A DNA stretch of 18,212 nt. Source: an uncultured Synergistales bacterium (GTDB taxonomy: Bacteria; Synergistota; Synergistia; Synergistales; Aminobacteriaceae). This document shows, one piece after another, positions 1 through 7,870 of this stretch. Below the pieces are notes generated by a model. The model was given only the letters and a program-made list of their open reading frames with translations, was not told where the DNA came from and did no database searches. Where the stretch lies: the NCBI GenBank assembly GCA_905234205.1, contig CAJOGG010000006.1, positions 1 through 18,212 on the forward strand. The letters are read 5' to 3'. Each line of letters begins with the position of its first letter. Within the stretch, counting starts at the first letter, position 1. The position numbers and the translations under genes were made by a program.

Positions 1-114
1 CCAAGCAAAAGCCGTTGCACAAGATATCAGCATCACTCCCAGCATTAACACGCTCACGAGAACAAAGCCCTTATGACTTTTTTTACGGCAAAGGAATATA
101 TGCTTCAAGCTCAT
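1..114 (-). CDS. GspK-like minor pseudopilin, N-terminal fragment (3' part outside window)
   Basis: A short frame of 38 codons starts at ATG 112-114 and runs off the left edge. It encodes a basic leader (KKSHKG) followed directly by FVLVSVLMLGVML, a long hydrophobic helix. A prepilin peptidase would cut after Gly16, leaving Phe at +1. Position +5 is Ser rather than the Glu of other pseudopilins, which is typical of the GspK family, whose members cap the pseudopilus tip. It overlaps the 3' end of the GspJ-like gene by 32 bases and has no clear Shine-Dalgarno sequence, so translational coupling is likely. The order J then K matches type II secretion operons. The start and the hydrophobic segment are seen directly; the K assignment is an inference from the leader, the position and the missing Glu5. 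Confidence 0.6.
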   Translation of the reverse strand, partial: MSLKHIFLCRKKSHKGFVLVSVLMLGVMLISCATAFAW

Positions 115-775
115 TGAAATTTTTATCATTTCGTCCATTATTCACACTCGTTTGAAAATTTGATGAAGATCTTGCTTCCTTAGTGTTACGTCCAATTTTT
201 ATGTACAAGCCTTTTGGTAATTGCCCGCTGTATTCTTTTCGCCTTTCGTCTTCGTGTGAACCTTCAGGCACCTCAACGCTAAATAAATCAATTCCAGGCA
301 AAACTAGTTGACCATCAGTGCCGTCGAGAGTTTCATATTTGATAGTGTTGGGAAGTTGGCCAGGGAAAATCCAGCGATATAACCCCGGCAAAATATTTCC
401 GTGCATGATTCCTCCTTCTTCAATCTTGTACACCAGAGTCCCTGAAGGTAAATTCTGCGCGGTTGGGGAGCTGCTCATTATCATTAATACATCTTCTTCG
501 TTGCCGCCCATAGCATCATGATCTATCACTGTGAGAACATTTGAGGAAAGCCGCATAGCCGACGATAAATCCCTGATAATGAAGTTCATTGTTCGCGATA
601 AAGCTGAAAAATCTGCGTATTCATTTTGAGTCTCTACAACTCTCCTCACAGTATAAGCAACAGGAGCAAGAGCTAACGTCGTCAACATTCCTGTAAGCAT
701 CACAGCCACAAGAATCTCTATAAGCGTAAAAGCCTGCCTCGATTTAAGACAGGCATTGTGAATCTTATTCGGCAT
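83..775 (-). CDS. GspJ-like minor pseudopilin (type II secretion)
   Basis: Encodes a 230-residue protein with a class III (prepilin) leader: KSRQA then FTLIEILVAVMLTGML, giving Phe+1 and Glu+5 and one N-terminal transmembrane helix. The body carries the DL..A.RL stretch after the helix and a later LYR motif, as in GspJ/PulJ proteins, which join the tip complex of the pseudopilus in the inner membrane and periplasm. The residue before the cleavage site is Ala, where Gly is normal. I chose ATG 773-775 because a GGTGG sequence lies 11 bases upstream; an upstream GTG (788-790) would add five residues but has no ribosome site. It overlaps the ligase gene by 11 bases and the GspK-like gene by 32. 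Prepilin type is certain; the J assignment is moderate. Confidence 0.65.
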   Translation of the reverse strand: MPNKIHNACLKSRQAFTLIEILVAVMLTGMLTTLALAPVAYTVRRVVETQNEYADFSALSRTMNFIIRDLSSAMRLSSNVLTVIDHDAMGGNEEDVLMIMSSSPTAQNLPSGTLVYKIEEGGIMHGNILPGLYRWIFPGQLPNTIKYETLDGTDGQLVLPGIDLFSVEVPEGSHEDERRKEYSGQLPKGLYIKIGRNTKEARSSSNFQTSVNNGRNDKNFNELEAYIPLP

Positions 776-2813
776 CGTTACCGGGGCCACCGATCATTAA
801 TAACGCGTTAATCACTTGGCCATTTGAATCAACTTGCGGTCGTCGTTCTAAGTGATAAGTGCCGGGCTTGAAGTAGCTATGAAGTTCTCGCAGTACGTCC
901 TCAAGCTGAAAACGTTGTGCAAAATTTATAAGCCTGCTTATGTCTTCCGAATGTGGTTCTCTGTGGAATTGCTGCCACAACATATTGAAGCCTTGAGCTA
1001 AAAGTTCTTTGTTGTTTGTCTGTTCACCTATCTGCAAATAATGATACGCCATATGCCTTTGAGTGTCCTCACGAACTATAGGGTGTTTGTTGGCCTCGTT
1101 GAGCAAATACATTTGTACGTTTGCATTTCTTGTTGAGAGAGCTTGACGAAGCAAATAATTCCCATAAATTCCGCTCGATATATACACACAGCCAGCTATT
1201 GACGATACGACACACACAACGCCGATTAACTTTCGTGAGAAACTTGACTTCAATAACTCGTAAGTCATTTTGATCTTCATTGCCGGGAAAAATTCCCTGT
1301 TTGACATTGCGAAGGCTAACAAAATCCATACGATATTTTCGATTCTGTGATAAGGACGAGTGAACAAAGCGCAGAATGAAATTAAAGACGCCAGCGAAAA
1401 ACCCCACACAGCGTTGATATTTATTTCTTTCTTTCGGAAAAATCCCACGAACGCCGCTATAAATGATGTCAGGAACATTAACACAAACAATATCCCGCCA
1501 ACATAACCGCCTTCACAGAAAAATTGCAAGTATTCGTTATGTGCCCAGTGCGTGTATTGCCAGTCGTACCAGTCGTAAGGAAAGAGTTTGAAACCCTCGC
1601 GTTGTGCCTCGATATAGTGCCACTTAAATTGACCTATTCCGACTCCTTCAGGGTGTTCAAGCAGCATTGAGTAACCTGTCGTCCAGATTCCTCGACGCAT
1701 TCCTATCTCTTGAACGTTCTCGAAAACGTCCTTGGTCTTCTCCCAAATATTAGGGGTAGCTATAGGAGCATAGAACGACGTCCAATAGATCACACATATA
1801 ACCGCGAAGGCCGCACCTAATCTGATAACGTAATTACGATTGAACTTCCAGACCGCTATGATCGACATAAGCAAGAAGCCGCCGATCAATGAGTAAATCG
1901 CAGAGCGACTCGTTGAACGAATGACTCCCCAAGCGTTTATGCTCAACAAGATCAGAATCAATACAGCAAAATAAGTATGTTTAGCTCCCTTCAATTTCCA
2001 GACGATAGCGAAGGCTCCCACAATAAACACTGCGGCCAAGATTGCTGCCACGACGTACATTTCTACGACAGCGAATTTTATACAAATTATCCCAAGTATT
2101 ATGCTTAATGCCGGGAACAAAACCACTTTTCCATGTTCATCAGGCGTTTTCTTCCAGGCGTCGTATATGTAGAGATAAGTTGCTCCGAGAACCGCTATAG
2201 AGATCCACAAGCCGAACATGTTTTGCTGTGCTGTGTTGCCTATGTAATTGCCGGGCGTTGGAAGAATTATTGAACTATATTGACGAAGAGGTTCAAGGAA
2301 TGTACCCTCCAAAAAGTTTAGATTGTTCATGTCCCTAATCTGAAGCTCTGCGAACAAAACGTTGAAGGCCGCGTTGAAATTTGCAAGTATGATTATTGGA
2401 CGTAAACCATCTTCAGGAAATGATGACACGCTTATAACATAGAATGCCCACACAGTTACGAAGCAGACCATTTCCAACACATAGCCTGTCGGGGAATTTA
2501 CATGTATCCACAAAGGCTGCAAAGCACAATAAACTAGAATGAATGCCCATATTATTGACATTGCATCGAGCTTGAATTTGATTCGCTCACGGCCATAGAT
2601 AAATAATCTCACGCCCGCAACTAATACAGCTATAGCTACTGGCACTCCAGTTATTGTCCACTTGAGAATGTGAAGGGTATCAGCAAAATTTATTCCAGAG
2701 TAAATTACATTGGGCACAGCAAGCGATACAAACCACAAGGGCATTAATATCCAAGCTGGCACTAAAGGAATTTGTTGAGGCTGAAATTTTTCGTTAAGTT
2801 TATTATTTTTCAT
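765..2813 (-). CDS. O-antigen ligase / O-oligosaccharyltransferase-like membrane protein (Wzy_C family)
   Basis: A 682-residue polytopic protein with roughly a dozen hydrophobic segments up to about residue 550, then a soluble, TPR-like alpha-helical tail. The family signature is the large loop near residues 385-440: HPEGVGIGQF, followed by THWAHNEYLQFF and EGG, resembling the His-rich periplasmic loop of WaaL, Wzy and PglL/PilO ligases. Such enzymes move a lipid-linked glycan to lipid A core (WaaL) or to pilin-like proteins (PglL). The sequence alone does not separate these, but the gene is coupled to pseudopilin genes (11-base overlap with the GspJ-like gene), which favours neither LPS core nor O-antigen genes as partners. 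ATG 2811-2813 follows the upstream stop by six bases; GGAG at 2828-2831 is 14 bases away. Confidence 0.7.
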   Translation of the reverse strand: MKNNKLNEKFQPQQIPLVPAWILMPLWFVSLAVPNVIYSGINFADTLHILKWTITGVPVAIAVLVAGVRLFIYGRERIKFKLDAMSIIWAFILVYCALQPLWIHVNSPTGYVLEMVCFVTVWAFYVISVSSFPEDGLRPIIILANFNAAFNVLFAELQIRDMNNLNFLEGTFLEPLRQYSSIILPTPGNYIGNTAQQNMFGLWISIAVLGATYLYIYDAWKKTPDEHGKVVLFPALSIILGIICIKFAVVEMYVVAAILAAVFIVGAFAIVWKLKGAKHTYFAVLILILLSINAWGVIRSTSRSAIYSLIGGFLLMSIIAVWKFNRNYVIRLGAAFAVICVIYWTSFYAPIATPNIWEKTKDVFENVQEIGMRRGIWTTGYSMLLEHPEGVGIGQFKWHYIEAQREGFKLFPYDWYDWQYTHWAHNEYLQFFCEGGYVGGILFVLMFLTSFIAAFVGFFRKKEININAVWGFSLASLISFCALFTRPYHRIENIVWILLAFAMSNREFFPAMKIKMTYELLKSSFSRKLIGVVCVVSSIAGCVYISSGIYGNYLLRQALSTRNANVQMYLLNEANKHPIVREDTQRHMAYHYLQIGEQTNNKELLAQGFNMLWQQFHREPHSEDISRLINFAQRFQLEDVLRELHSYFKPGTYHLERRPQVDSNGQVINALLMIGGPGNDAE

Positions 2814-2819
2814 GATGGC

Positions 2820-4379
2820 TTAAAAATCTCCTTGGGCCAATGCGTATCTCTCTACAGGCGCAAAAGCATCAGTGAATGCTGGTACATTTGGATCTGGGGC
2901 AAAAGGTTCAAGCCATTGATTAGCAAGTAACCCCGTGTATTTCGCGTCAGGTGTAGGAGAAATTTGTGCGGCTGTGTCTCCCATTGCAACGAGTATTATA
3001 TTCTGTAAGGCATAAGCATACTTTGCTTCGGGAGCATTACACGGGAAAATCATCATGGTGTTGAATGAATTTGAGAAGGCTTTATAGATTCCATGAAAGA
3101 CTCCCGATTTAGGCCCGTATATAGACGCTATTATGTTCACTATCAGCGTTCCGTCAGGTTTCAACAGTGCCCTTAACCTTTCAGCAGTCTCTACAGTTGT
3201 GAGCTGAAAAGGAATTACAATCCAAGAGCTAAACGTGTCCATAAAGATTGCGTCATATTGATCCAATCCGTCGCGCTTGGCCCTGTTTAAGAAAGTTCGT
3301 GCGTCTTCGTGAAAGATCCTCATGTTCGGATCGTCTTTGAGGTCGAAATATTCTCTAGCTGTCTGTGTAACGCCTGGATCTAATTCAACAACGTCAATTG
3401 ATACGTCTTTATAATTCTCAAGCACATATCTTGGCACACAATAGCCTCCGCCTCCGAGCATTAATATTTTTTTCGTGTCGGGTTTGTAGTGAAAAGCTAG
3501 GTCATAAAATTTCGTGTACTCGCTTACAAGTTCAGAAGGGTGGTCCGTGTACATTAATGATTGAGCCGAGTCCGGATTTGTAACCAAGACTCTAACTCTT
3601 CGACCGTTGCGTGTGTCTACACTCTCAACGACCGACAAATGATTATAGGCCGTATCAATCTGAACTCCAACTGGACTAAATGGCAAGCCGTACTCATCAG
3701 CTATATATGTTCCGCCAGCAAGCACGATTAATATTATGATCGAAATTATTCTCCTCCATGCTCCCGTGTAAACAAGCACCGACAACAAAGCCAAGAGACT
3801 AGCTACTAACATCATGATAACGCCGGAAGGGAACAACGAAATCAAAACGAAGCCTCCCATGAACGTACCTAAGATACTTCCAGCAGAGTTCAACGCCGAT
3901 AAACGTCCGACTATTGCGCCCGACGAGTCCACGTTCTGCATAGCGAGTCTAGCCACAAACGGTGATACCATTCCCAACAAAATACTGGCCGGAGCAAAAA
4001 TCAACAACGCCGCAAAAACTGACGCCATGTAAAGGTTCAATGAAAGCCCTTGTAATGAAGTCAAGATGTAGTTGCTTAAGAAAGCTGTTACAGCCACGAT
4101 GATAGCCGCGAAAAGCAATATACGCCCAAGCAATTTCCCTTCAGGTCGTTTATCAGCTATCGATCCTCCAAACCAATTGCCTAAACATAAACTCGTCATA
4201 ATGATTCCGATTAAAGCCGTCCAAACTATCAACGACGTACCGAAAAACGGAGCCACCATTCGCGATCCTGCAAGCTCAATTATCATGGTAGCCGCTCCAC
4301 TAAAAAACGACGTAAGCTGCAAACGTGCCTGTATCTTTACAGCTCCAGAGTGTCTATCATTCTTGTAATCGTAATTCAA
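2820..4379 (-). CDS. MFS-like membrane / spermidine-synthase-like fusion protein
   Basis: A 519-residue protein in two parts. Residues about 20-230 form seven or eight hydrophobic helices of the kind found in fused MFS/spermidine synthase proteins. Residues about 245-490 form a Rossmann methyltransferase-like domain of the spermidine synthase superfamily: MLGGGGY (about 306), VELD (about 331) and HEDARTFL. Two positions expected in aminopropyltransferases are changed: the glycine loop reads GGGGY instead of GGGDG, and the polyamine-binding DSSDP-like segment reads MDTFSS (about 380). It probably still binds S-adenosylmethionine or a related nucleotide, but spermidine synthesis is doubtful. 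The start is TTG 4377-4379, with GGAG at 4391-4394 eleven bases upstream. It is the first gene of the minus-strand group with the ligase and pseudopilins. Confidence 0.75.
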   Translation of the reverse strand: MNYDYKNDRHSGAVKIQARLQLTSFFSGAATMIIELAGSRMVAPFFGTSLIVWTALIGIIMTSLCLGNWFGGSIADKRPEGKLLGRILLFAAIIVAVTAFLSNYILTSLQGLSLNLYMASVFAALLIFAPASILLGMVSPFVARLAMQNVDSSGAIVGRLSALNSAGSILGTFMGGFVLISLFPSGVIMMLVASLLALLSVLVYTGAWRRIISIIILIVLAGGTYIADEYGLPFSPVGVQIDTAYNHLSVVESVDTRNGRRVRVLVTNPDSAQSLMYTDHPSELVSEYTKFYDLAFHYKPDTKKILMLGGGGYCVPRYVLENYKDVSIDVVELDPGVTQTAREYFDLKDDPNMRIFHEDARTFLNRAKRDGLDQYDAIFMDTFSSWIVIPFQLTTVETAERLRALLKPDGTLIVNIIASIYGPKSGVFHGIYKAFSNSFNTMMIFPCNAPEAKYAYALQNIILVAMGDTAAQISPTPDAKYTGLLANQWLEPFAPDPNVPAFTDAFAPVERYALAQGDF

Positions 4380-4471
4380 ATTTAAATCAACTCCTATAAA
4401 CTTTGATAATTCAAGCGTATTTTAGCGGCAAGAAGTCAAAAACGTATCAGCGATTATTTAGAAAGTTTGAA

Positions 4472-4480
4472 TGTTATAAT
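4472..4480 (+). promoter_or_regulatory. Extended -10 promoter for mrp-fliR
   Basis: TGTTATAAT gives the TGn extension plus a perfect TATAAT (4475-4480). The -35 position (4452-4457, GATTAT) is poor, as is common for extended -10 promoters. Predicted transcription starts near 4487, leaving a leader of about 32 bases that contains GAGGGGG at 4504-4510, eight bases before the TTG start of mrp. Confidence 0.6.
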
Positions 4481-4518
4481 TCGCGCAAGATTTGTAAATT
4501 TTAGAGGGGGAAATAATT

Positions 4519-5337
4519 TTGCCAGGTTGTAATCACGATTGTGAACATTGCGGCTCTAGTTGCGGAGATCGTACAGCCGAGTCACTTTTGTTCCAGACAA
4601 ATATCAACAGTAGCATAAAAAACGTAATAGGCATAGTCAGCGGTAAAGGAGGCGTGGGAAAATCACTCGTAACTTCATTATTAGCTTCAGAACTTCGAAA
4701 ACGTGGTGAACGAACTTCGATCCTTGACGCAGATATAACAGGGCCTTCAATTCCTAAAATGTTTGGACTTCATGAGACGGTTTTATCTGATGGACATTTT
4801 ATTATGCCAGCTATCACGAAAAACGGGAGCAAAGTTATCTCAATGAACCTGTGCTTACAGGACGAGGGCGAACCAGTTGTGTGGCGCGGGCCTGTTTTAG
4901 GCGGAGTTATAAAGCAATTTTGGGAGGAAGTTGACTGGGGAATGACTGACTACATGTTTATAGATATGCCTCCCGGAACCGGCGATGTGCCTTTGACAAT
5001 ATTTCAATCGCTACCCATAAAAGGAATCGTAATCGTAACGACGCCGCAGGAACTTGTAAGTATGATAGTGAACAAAGCTTTACGAATGGCGGAAATTATG
5101 AATATCCCTGTGCTTGGACTCGTTGAGAACATGGCGTATTTTGAGTGCCCTGACTGTGGAAACAAGCATTATATTTTCGGGAAAGGCAATCTCGATAAGA
5201 TCGCGACTGAAAATAATATAAAGGCTATCGCAGAAATTCCAATGGATCCGAACTTGGCCAGGTTATGTGACAATGGCTTGATTGAAGACTACGACGCCGA
5301 AAAATATCTTGGGAGCGTAATAGACGCTTTGAAATAA
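4519..5337 (+). CDS. mrp: Mrp/NBP35-family iron-sulfur cluster carrier ATPase
   Basis: A 272-residue cytoplasmic P-loop ATPase of the Mrp/ApbC/NBP35 family, which binds iron-sulfur clusters and passes them to apo-proteins. The deviant Walker A motif GKGGVGKS is at about 42-49, followed by DADITGPS, the DMPPGTGD switch segment and a C-terminal CPDCG (about 210) that forms the cluster site at the dimer interface. The N-terminus carries four cysteines within 12 residues (C4, C8, C11, C15), like the short Cys-rich heads of NBP35-type proteins, in place of the FSCA/DUF59 domain of E. coli Mrp. The start is TTG 4519-4521, eight bases after a G-rich ribosome site. It is cotranscribed with fliR. MinD and FlhG are relatives, but the cysteines exclude them. 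Confidence 0.92.
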   Translation: MPGCNHDCEHCGSSCGDRTAESLLFQTNINSSIKNVIGIVSGKGGVGKSLVTSLLASELRKRGERTSILDADITGPSIPKMFGLHETVLSDGHFIMPAITKNGSKVISMNLCLQDEGEPVVWRGPVLGGVIKQFWEEVDWGMTDYMFIDMPPGTGDVPLTIFQSLPIKGIVIVTTPQELVSMIVNKALRMAEIMNIPVLGLVENMAYFECPDCGNKHYIFGKGNLDKIATENNIKAIAEIPMDPNLARLCDNGLIEDYDAEKYLGSVIDALK

Positions 5338-5340
5338 AAA

Positions 5341-6135
5341 ATGCGAGGGCTTGAACTTCCTGCACAACTTGTAATGATTTATTTGCTGCTTCACCTGCGT
5401 TTTGTCGGGTTGATGTTCAGCTCACCTATATTCACTACGTCACTAACTCCAACGCCGTTTAGATATATATTTGCGGTAATGTTGACAGTGTGTTCAGTGG
5501 GGATAATCAAGCCTGAAGAGATACCGTTGATATATTTCGACGAGGTTATATTTATTGCGGCCATATGTTTACGGGAGATAATAATCGGAATAGCGTTGGG
5601 ATTTATTTCATCGTTGCCGTTATTTGCGTTGAGGATAGCTGGAGAACAAACGGGCTCAATAATGGGCTTCTCAATGGCTCAAATCATGGACCCTTCGACA
5701 CAGCAAGAGACTTCAATAATCGGGCAATTACATTTTTTGATCGCAATGTGGTTTTATTTTCGTTGGAACGGACATTTATTGATGGTACAGGCTCTAATAG
5801 AGACGTTGAAGCTTGTGCCACCTGGTCAAATTTCGTTGTTTCCCGCCGGAGATTTATCGCTTGGTACGTGGCTGCAAAATATATTTGTCTTGGGTATAAG
5901 AATGGTGGTACCGTTTTATTGTGCTTTGGTTCTTTCTGATATAGGCTTAGGCTTCCTGGCTCGAACAGTTCCACAAATGAATATCTTTGTAGTTGGCTTG
6001 CCTGTGAAAGTCATGCTAGGCTTTATGATCTTGGCCGCCGTTATCCCGTTAATAATGGATCTCGTACACGCAAATATAGAGCGCTGGATCGAGTTTGCTC
6101 TAAGCGTGATTAGATTTTGGAAGCCTACATTATGA
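5341..6135 (+). CDS. fliR: Flagellar biosynthesis protein FliR
   Basis: A 264-residue membrane protein with about six hydrophobic segments, matching FliR in length and layout. FliR forms part of the flagellar type III export gate with FliP and FliQ. Family-like stretches include the N-terminal FSSPIF...TP.PFRY region, the GEQTGSIMGFSMAQIMDP segment (about 101-118), which is highly conserved in FliR, and the GLPVKVMLGF stretch before the last helix (about 221-230). The gene starts three bases after the mrp stop and has no Shine-Dalgarno sequence at usable distance, so it is probably translated by coupling. No other flagellar gene is visible; fliP, fliQ and flhB are normally adjacent. The homologue in injectisomes is SctT; the conserved segment favours FliR. 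It converges on the next gene with a 16-base gap. Confidence 0.88.
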   Translation: MRGLELPAQLVMIYLLLHLRFVGLMFSSPIFTTSLTPTPFRYIFAVMLTVCSVGIIKPEEIPLIYFDEVIFIAAICLREIIIGIALGFISSLPLFALRIAGEQTGSIMGFSMAQIMDPSTQQETSIIGQLHFLIAMWFYFRWNGHLLMVQALIETLKLVPPGQISLFPAGDLSLGTWLQNIFVLGIRMVVPFYCALVLSDIGLGFLARTVPQMNIFVVGLPVKVMLGFMILAAVIPLIMDLVHANIERWIEFALSVIRFWKPTL

Positions 6136-6151
6136 ATGTCAGCTCCCTAAA

Positions 6152-7870
6152 TCACCTTTTATATATTCCTAGTCTCGCAGCAAATATACGAAGCATAAAC
6201 GTTATAAGCCTCAAGTTCTTTTTCCAGCGTTCAGGCTCCTGAATCATTCTGTACAGCCATTCAAAGCCTATTTTCTGAATCCATTTCGGGGCCCTGTTCA
6301 AGTTTCCCGCGAACACGTCGAACGCTCCGCCGACTCCAACGCACAGAATATTTCCGAGTCTTTCACGATGTGCATATATCCATTTTTCCTGTCTAGGTTG
6401 TCCCATTGCTGCTAACAAGATTTTCGCGCCACTCTTTGCTATTTCGTCAGGTATGTGCTTGTCTCGTATGTCAAAATATCCGTCACGCGCTCCAGCAACT
6501 ATCAAGCCCGGGAATCTAGCCTGTAAAATTTTCGCACACTCTTTAGCTGTGTTACCTGCCGCTCCAGCAAAATATACCGGCCACCCCTCGGCGCTTGCAA
6601 GTCTGCAAAGGTTCTCTGCAAAATCTATTCCGGCCACTCGCTCCTGAACAGGCATTCCCAAAATTTTCATGCCCAAGCAAAGTCCAAAACCATCAGCCAA
6701 TTTCATTGACGCACTCTTCACGACTTCAAAGAATTTAGAGTCATCTATGGTAGTTTCCATTCCGATAGCGTTAAGAGTCACGACAAGCTGTGCGGAGTCT
6801 TTCTCTGGATTAGAGATTAAACCACGAGCTTTTGAGAGCGCATAATTCATTGACACGTTATCAAAGCTTATGCCCCATAATGATGGGTGAGCGGGAGTTT
6901 CTTTCTTTCGGGTATGCCTGAAGATTAGCACAAGCGCAATTATTATTAGAGCTATAGCCCAATGTTCCCAAGCTGCTGCAATACTCGTCAATGCACATAA
7001 ACCGGCCACCGATTGAACTGCTTCAGGGTGTTCAACTCCTCCACTTAACATATTACGATAAATTTTGCCCGTTGAATTTTTGGCTGACGTTTCAGAATCT
7101 GTCAGCACCTCACGAACACAAGCAAGGAATATTTCAGTGATAGGTATTGCAAATAATCCCAGCGACAAGAATAAAACTGTACTTAGAACAATTCCTTTAC
7201 TGTTACCCATTATCGCAGTACCAGCAACTATAAATCCCCACAATGAGGCCATAGCGTTTCCAGATTGTCTGAAGAGATTCCCGAAGCGACTCCAATATGC
7301 AACAAGCAGCATCATTCCCGCGAATGTCATAAACAAAGCTCCGGCATCTGTAACTATGCAAACAGAAAGCATCAACACAAACGTAACGGCCAAGACATGA
7401 CCAACAAGTCCAGGAATTTCATCAAGGTAGCGAAATATAAACGGGAAGAAGCTAAACCATACTGTACCGGCTATGAATGAGAACGTAGGCGAAAGATAAA
7501 TATACTCGTTGTCAGGGAAGCGAATGAAGCTCACTGAAGGCCCGAAATACGTACACAACGCGCCTATGATTGGATAAAGCAAACGCCAACGCGAATCACG
7601 ATAAATTGTTTCAGAGATACCTGCAAAACACGCAAGCATTGCACAACATACAACTACACGATCTTGAGAATCTCCGAACCATAACGCAAGCAGCAGCCAC
7701 GCGCCAGCCAGAACTATATCGCGAAAATAAGCATATTGCCGGGGCGTAACCTCCCGTTTCAGAAAATGTTGCACCCCGATACACGCAGCCGACGTTATCA
7801 CACAGCCGACTATCATGTTACAAAGATTACTTGTTAGAAATGCGTTCAAGGCCGTCCATATATGGCACAA
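6152..7870 (-). CDS. Degenerate WecA-like membrane domain fused to WecG/TagA/CpsF glycosyltransferase
   Basis: A protein of up to 572 residues. Residues about 20-320 are polytopic and align by eye with the WecA/MraY phosphoglycosyltransferase family, but the acidic motifs are altered (see findings). Residues about 330-572 are a complete GT26 (WecG/TagA/CpsF) domain: VVTLNA, the LADGFG motif with the presumed catalytic Asp (about 391), ERVAG.D, GQPRQEKW, GVGGAFDVFAG and RAPKW (about 525), EWLYR and EPERW. This family adds the second sugar, often N-acetylmannosamine or its uronate, to an undecaprenyl-linked sugar at the inner membrane. The start is uncertain: TTG 7868-7870, TTG 7847-7849 or ATG 7814-7816, none with a good ribosome site. 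The longest form overlaps serS by 44 bases, and coupling to serS translation is likely. Confidence 0.82.
   Translation of the reverse strand: MCHIWTALNAFLTSNLCNMIVGCVITSAACIGVQHFLKREVTPRQYAYFRDIVLAGAWLLLALWFGDSQDRVVVCCAMLACFAGISETIYRDSRWRLLYPIIGALCTYFGPSVSFIRFPDNEYIYLSPTFSFIAGTVWFSFFPFIFRYLDEIPGLVGHVLAVTFVLMLSVCIVTDAGALFMTFAGMMLLVAYWSRFGNLFRQSGNAMASLWGFIVAGTAIMGNSKGIVLSTVLFLSLGLFAIPITEIFLACVREVLTDSETSAKNSTGKIYRNMLSGGVEHPEAVQSVAGLCALTSIAAAWEHWAIALIIIALVLIFRHTRKKETPAHPSLWGISFDNVSMNYALSKARGLISNPEKDSAQLVVTLNAIGMETTIDDSKFFEVVKSASMKLADGFGLCLGMKILGMPVQERVAGIDFAENLCRLASAEGWPVYFAGAAGNTAKECAKILQARFPGLIVAGARDGYFDIRDKHIPDEIAKSGAKILLAAMGQPRQEKWIYAHRERLGNILCVGVGGAFDVFAGNLNRAPKWIQKIGFEWLYRMIQEPERWKKNLRLITFMLRIFAARLGIYKR

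Noticed and set aside
4072..4368. 98-codon plus-strand open frame opposite the spermidine-synthase-like gene
   Set aside because: It is antisense to a clearly coding region, has no ribosome site, and its composition mirrors the opposite strand's transmembrane codons. Similar shadow frames at 3398-3583, 3814-4032, 6453-6647, 7065-7480 and 9645-9887 were dropped for the same reason.
2820..4379. Calling this gene a spermidine synthase (speE)
   Set aside because: The glycine loop and the polyamine-binding segment are both changed, and the protein has a large membrane domain; only superfamily membership is supported.
4403..4431. Minus-strand promoter TTGCCG-17-TATCAA for the spermidine-synthase-like gene
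   Set aside because: Both hexamers are imperfect, and the predicted transcript start falls almost on the ribosome site, leaving an implausibly short leader.
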